Source of the DNA: BJGV01 sp964194745 | GTDB lineage: Bacteria; Pseudomonadota; Gammaproteobacteria; Burkholderiales; Nitrosomonadaceae | Length of the DNA: 64,000 nt | Direction: 5' to 3' | NCBI GenBank assembly: GCA_965248035.1 | Contig: OZ252054.1 | Span: 1,488,001-1,552,000 of the forward strand | In this document: piece after piece, positions 62,063-64,000 of the stretch | Layout: every line of letters begins with the position of its first letter | How positions within the stretch are numbered: position 1 is the first letter of the stretch | Translations under genes and position numbers: made by a program | Notes under the pieces: model-generated | Seen by the model: only the letters and a program-made list of their open reading frames with translations | The model's database searches: none | Told to the model about the DNA's origin: nothing

Positions 62063-63271
62063 ATGAAAAACCAATTAAGTTTCCTTAATGTTACGCTAAT
62101 GCTGTTGCTTAATGCCTGTTCAACCGAGCTGATTGTTCCTTCAGCTGTTCCAGAGAAGCCGCCGGTATCTGTTGTTCCACCACATATTGTTTCACCTGAC
62201 GTGGCTACGCTCAGAGTGACTAAATGGGGTGCGCTACCAGGCTGGGTAGCTGACGATATTCGGCCGGCTTGGGATGCGTTCTTGCAGAGTTGTACTGTTT
62301 TGAGGAATCAGCAGCTATGGGAGGAAATCTGTGCCCTATCGAACTCAATGCAGAAACGGGATAACGCTACACTACGTCAATTTTTCGAGCGTCATTTCGT
62401 ACCATATCAGGTATTGAATTCCGATGGAGGCAGTGATGGTCTTATCACTGGATATTATGAACCATTGTTAAAAGGCAGCCGTAGACCATCAAAGCGTTAT
62501 CGTTACCCGCTCTATACTACGCCCGATGAACTTCTTATTGTTGATTTGAGCAAGGTTTATCCCGAGCTTAAGGGTCTGCGGCTGCGTGGACGTTTGGAGG
62601 GACGCAGAGTAGTGCCTTACTACAGTCGCTCAGAGATCGAGAACGATGTGAGCAATGGTACATCACGGTTACAGGGACACGAACTTTTATGGGTTGAGGA
62701 TGCTGTTGAATTATTTTTCTTGCAAATTCAGGGGTCGGGACGGGTGGAAATGGAAGGTGGTGAGATCGTACGGGTAGGTTACCAGGAACAAAACGGTCAC
62801 CCCTATAAGTCTATTGGAAAATTGCTGGTTGAACGTGGAGAATTATCGTTGGATGAGGCTTCGATGCAAGGAATCAAAGAGTGGGGTAGACGAAATCCAG
62901 GCAGATTGAATGAGCTACTACATCAGAATCCAAGTTATGTTTTCTTTCGCGAGCGACCCGCCGGCCTTTTTGGGCCGCTTGGTGCGTTTGGTGTGCCCTT
63001 AACTGCGGGCAGGAGTCTTGCTATTGATCCTCGTGTTATTCCACAGGGTACGCCAGTATTTCTTTCTACTACTTGGCCTAATAGCAGTAAGCAACTTCAT
63101 CGGCTGATGATGGCGCAGGATGCTGGTGGTGCTATCAAGGGCGGCGTACGCGCAGATTTCTTCTGGGGTTTTGGCGAAGAGGCCGCGAATCATGCAGGAA
63201 AAATGAGACAAATTGGCAAGATGTGGGTACTGATGCCGAACGGCTATGAGCCGCGTATTCAGACTCCATAG
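62063..63271 (+). CDS. mltA: Membrane-bound lytic murein transglycosylase A
   Basis: MltA (402 aa) cleaves peptidoglycan to anhydromuropeptides. It is a lipoprotein, with lipobox LLNAC at residues 15-19. The domain has GLITGYYEPLLKGSRRPS, FFLQIQGSGRVEM and the catalytic aspartate in MAQDAGGAIKGGVRADFFWG (about 352-371). Complete, convergent with dsbC by 17 bp. Confidence 0.96.
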   Translation: MKNQLSFLNVTLMLLLNACSTELIVPSAVPEKPPVSVVPPHIVSPDVATLRVTKWGALPGWVADDIRPAWDAFLQSCTVLRNQQLWEEICALSNSMQKRDNATLRQFFERHFVPYQVLNSDGGSDGLITGYYEPLLKGSRRPSKRYRYPLYTTPDELLIVDLSKVYPELKGLRLRGRLEGRRVVPYYSRSEIENDVSNGTSRLQGHELLWVEDAVELFFLQIQGSGRVEMEGGEIVRVGYQEQNGHPYKSIGKLLVERGELSLDEASMQGIKEWGRRNPGRLNELLHQNPSYVFFRERPAGLFGPLGAFGVPLTAGRSLAIDPRVIPQGTPVFLSTTWPNSSKQLHRLMMAQDAGGAIKGGVRADFFWGFGEEAANHAGKMRQIGKMWVLMPNGYEPRIQTP

Positions 63272-63288
63272 GGAACTAATTGAGCGCA

Positions 63289-63999
63289 TCAATTTGTGAG
63301 TTCATTCAGTTTCTTCTCGATTATTTCGGCAGGTATCATTCCCGATACAACCTTTCCATCGGCAAAAATCATCGTCGGGGTACTATTGAAGCCGTGTTTT
63401 TTGCCTAACTGGAGGAGGGTATCAATTGGTGTTTTGCAGTTTGTCGCAGTAGGTTTGATATCATTTAACATAAAATCATTCCAGGCCTTGAACCGATCGT
63501 CGGAACACCATATTGTTTTGGCAACTTCTTTCGAATCATTGAGTATCGGGTAGAGTAGTGTGTAGATAGTGACATCGGTAACATTGACTAACTCTTTTTC
63601 CAGACGCTTGCAGTAGCCACAATTAGGGTCGGAGAAAATAACCATTTTACGTTTGCCGCTGCCTTTGACTTCTTTGATTGCAAGCCCTAGAGGCAGAGAA
63701 TTGATATCAACTCGCCGTGCATCCTTTATTTCCCGTAAGCGTTCTTCGGTTATATTTTTCTCCATCTTTATATCAAATATATAACCAGCAAAGAAATAAT
63801 TTGCTTTTTCGTCGACATAAAAAAGTTGATCCCCAACCACGACTTCGTATAGCTCCAGAAAGGGAGTCTTTTTTAGTATCTCAACTTTTTCGTTGGGAAA
63901 ATAAGCCTCGAGGGATTTTTTTAGTGATGCTTCGTCTGCGTGCACCGTACTGGAGAGAAGATACAACAACAAGGAGAGAAGAAACAGTTTTATGTGCAT
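63289..63999 (-). CDS. dsbC: Periplasmic disulphide isomerase DsbC
   Basis: A 236-aa secreted protein: signal peptide KLFLLSLLLYLLSSTVHA, N-terminal dimerisation domain (about 22-80), then thioredoxin fold with CGYC at 127-130 in FSDPNCGYCKRLEKEL and cis-Pro STPTMIFADG near 217. It corrects wrong disulphides. The ATG at 63999 is one base from the window edge, so the promoter is not seen. Confidence 0.95.
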   Translation of the reverse strand: MHIKLFLLSLLLYLLSSTVHADEASLKKSLEAYFPNEKVEILKKTPFLELYEVVVGDQLFYVDEKANYFFAGYIFDIKMEKNITEERLREIKDARRVDINSLPLGLAIKEVKGSGKRKMVIFSDPNCGYCKRLEKELVNVTDVTIYTLLYPILNDSKEVAKTIWCSDDRFKAWNDFMLNDIKPTATNCKTPIDTLLQLGKKHGFNSTPTMIFADGKVVSGMIPAEIIEKKLNELTN

Positions 64000-64000
64000 A

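Overview
The window comes from a proteobacterium, most probably a betaproteobacterium of the Nitrosomonadales type. The evidence is the core gene order (queA-tgt-yajC-secD-secF, hemH/hrcA/nadK/recN), a hopanoid cluster, a GTP-type PEP carboxykinase and moderate to low G+C. Species identity cannot be fixed from sequence alone.

Region 1 (1-15.2 kb) is an accessory island built from mobile and defence genes, many broken. It holds the 3' end of an ImmA-type protease gene, a serine recombinase, a dead tyrosine integrase (frameshift plus lost catalytic residues), two tiny genes (56 and 67 aa), an XRE-ImmA pair, a HigBA/RelE-type toxin-antitoxin pair, and a decayed BglII-like restriction system (regulator intact, nuclease with a nonsense codon, neighbouring gene reduced to its 3' end). 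A ParB-like gene follows. Two complete IS1595-family transposons sit inside this island, at 6652-9482 and 12418-15171. Each has perfect inverted ends, an 8-bp target duplication, a transposase, and behind it a cargo operon of DNA methyltransferase, restriction endonuclease and a small 3' gene. The two cargoes are unrelated in sequence but have the same layout. The methyltransferase of the second element is out of frame at a run of nine G, the form expected of a phase-variable switch.

Region 2 (15.4-29.6 kb) is chromosomal: pckG, then a long minus-strand set for hopanoids and outer-membrane lipid traffic. It comprises hpnG, shc/hpnF, mlaA, a rotted hpnA remnant, hpnN, hpnM, hpnH and ispH, followed by umuDC with a strong palindrome before umuD. 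ispH appears to start with ATA.

Region 3 (29.8-48.45 kb) is a visibly more G+C-rich, tightly overlapped plus-strand operon: mscS, glgB, glgE, a treS-maltokinase fusion, glgC, glgX, treZ and a malQ-treY fusion. Together they interconvert trehalose, maltose-1-phosphate and branched alpha-glucan, beside an osmotic release channel. glgA and glgP are not in the window. glgB also appears to start with ATA, overlapping the mscS stop. The block ends in a 36-bp degenerate copy of tRNA-Leu; the intact tRNA-Leu(CAA) lies 280 bp further on, abutted by 22-bp tandem repeats.

Region 4 (49-64 kb) is ordinary core genome: queA, tgt, yajC, secD, secF, dedA, hemH, hrcA, nadK, recN, a crcB broken by one missing T, mltA and dsbC, plus two small unassigned genes.
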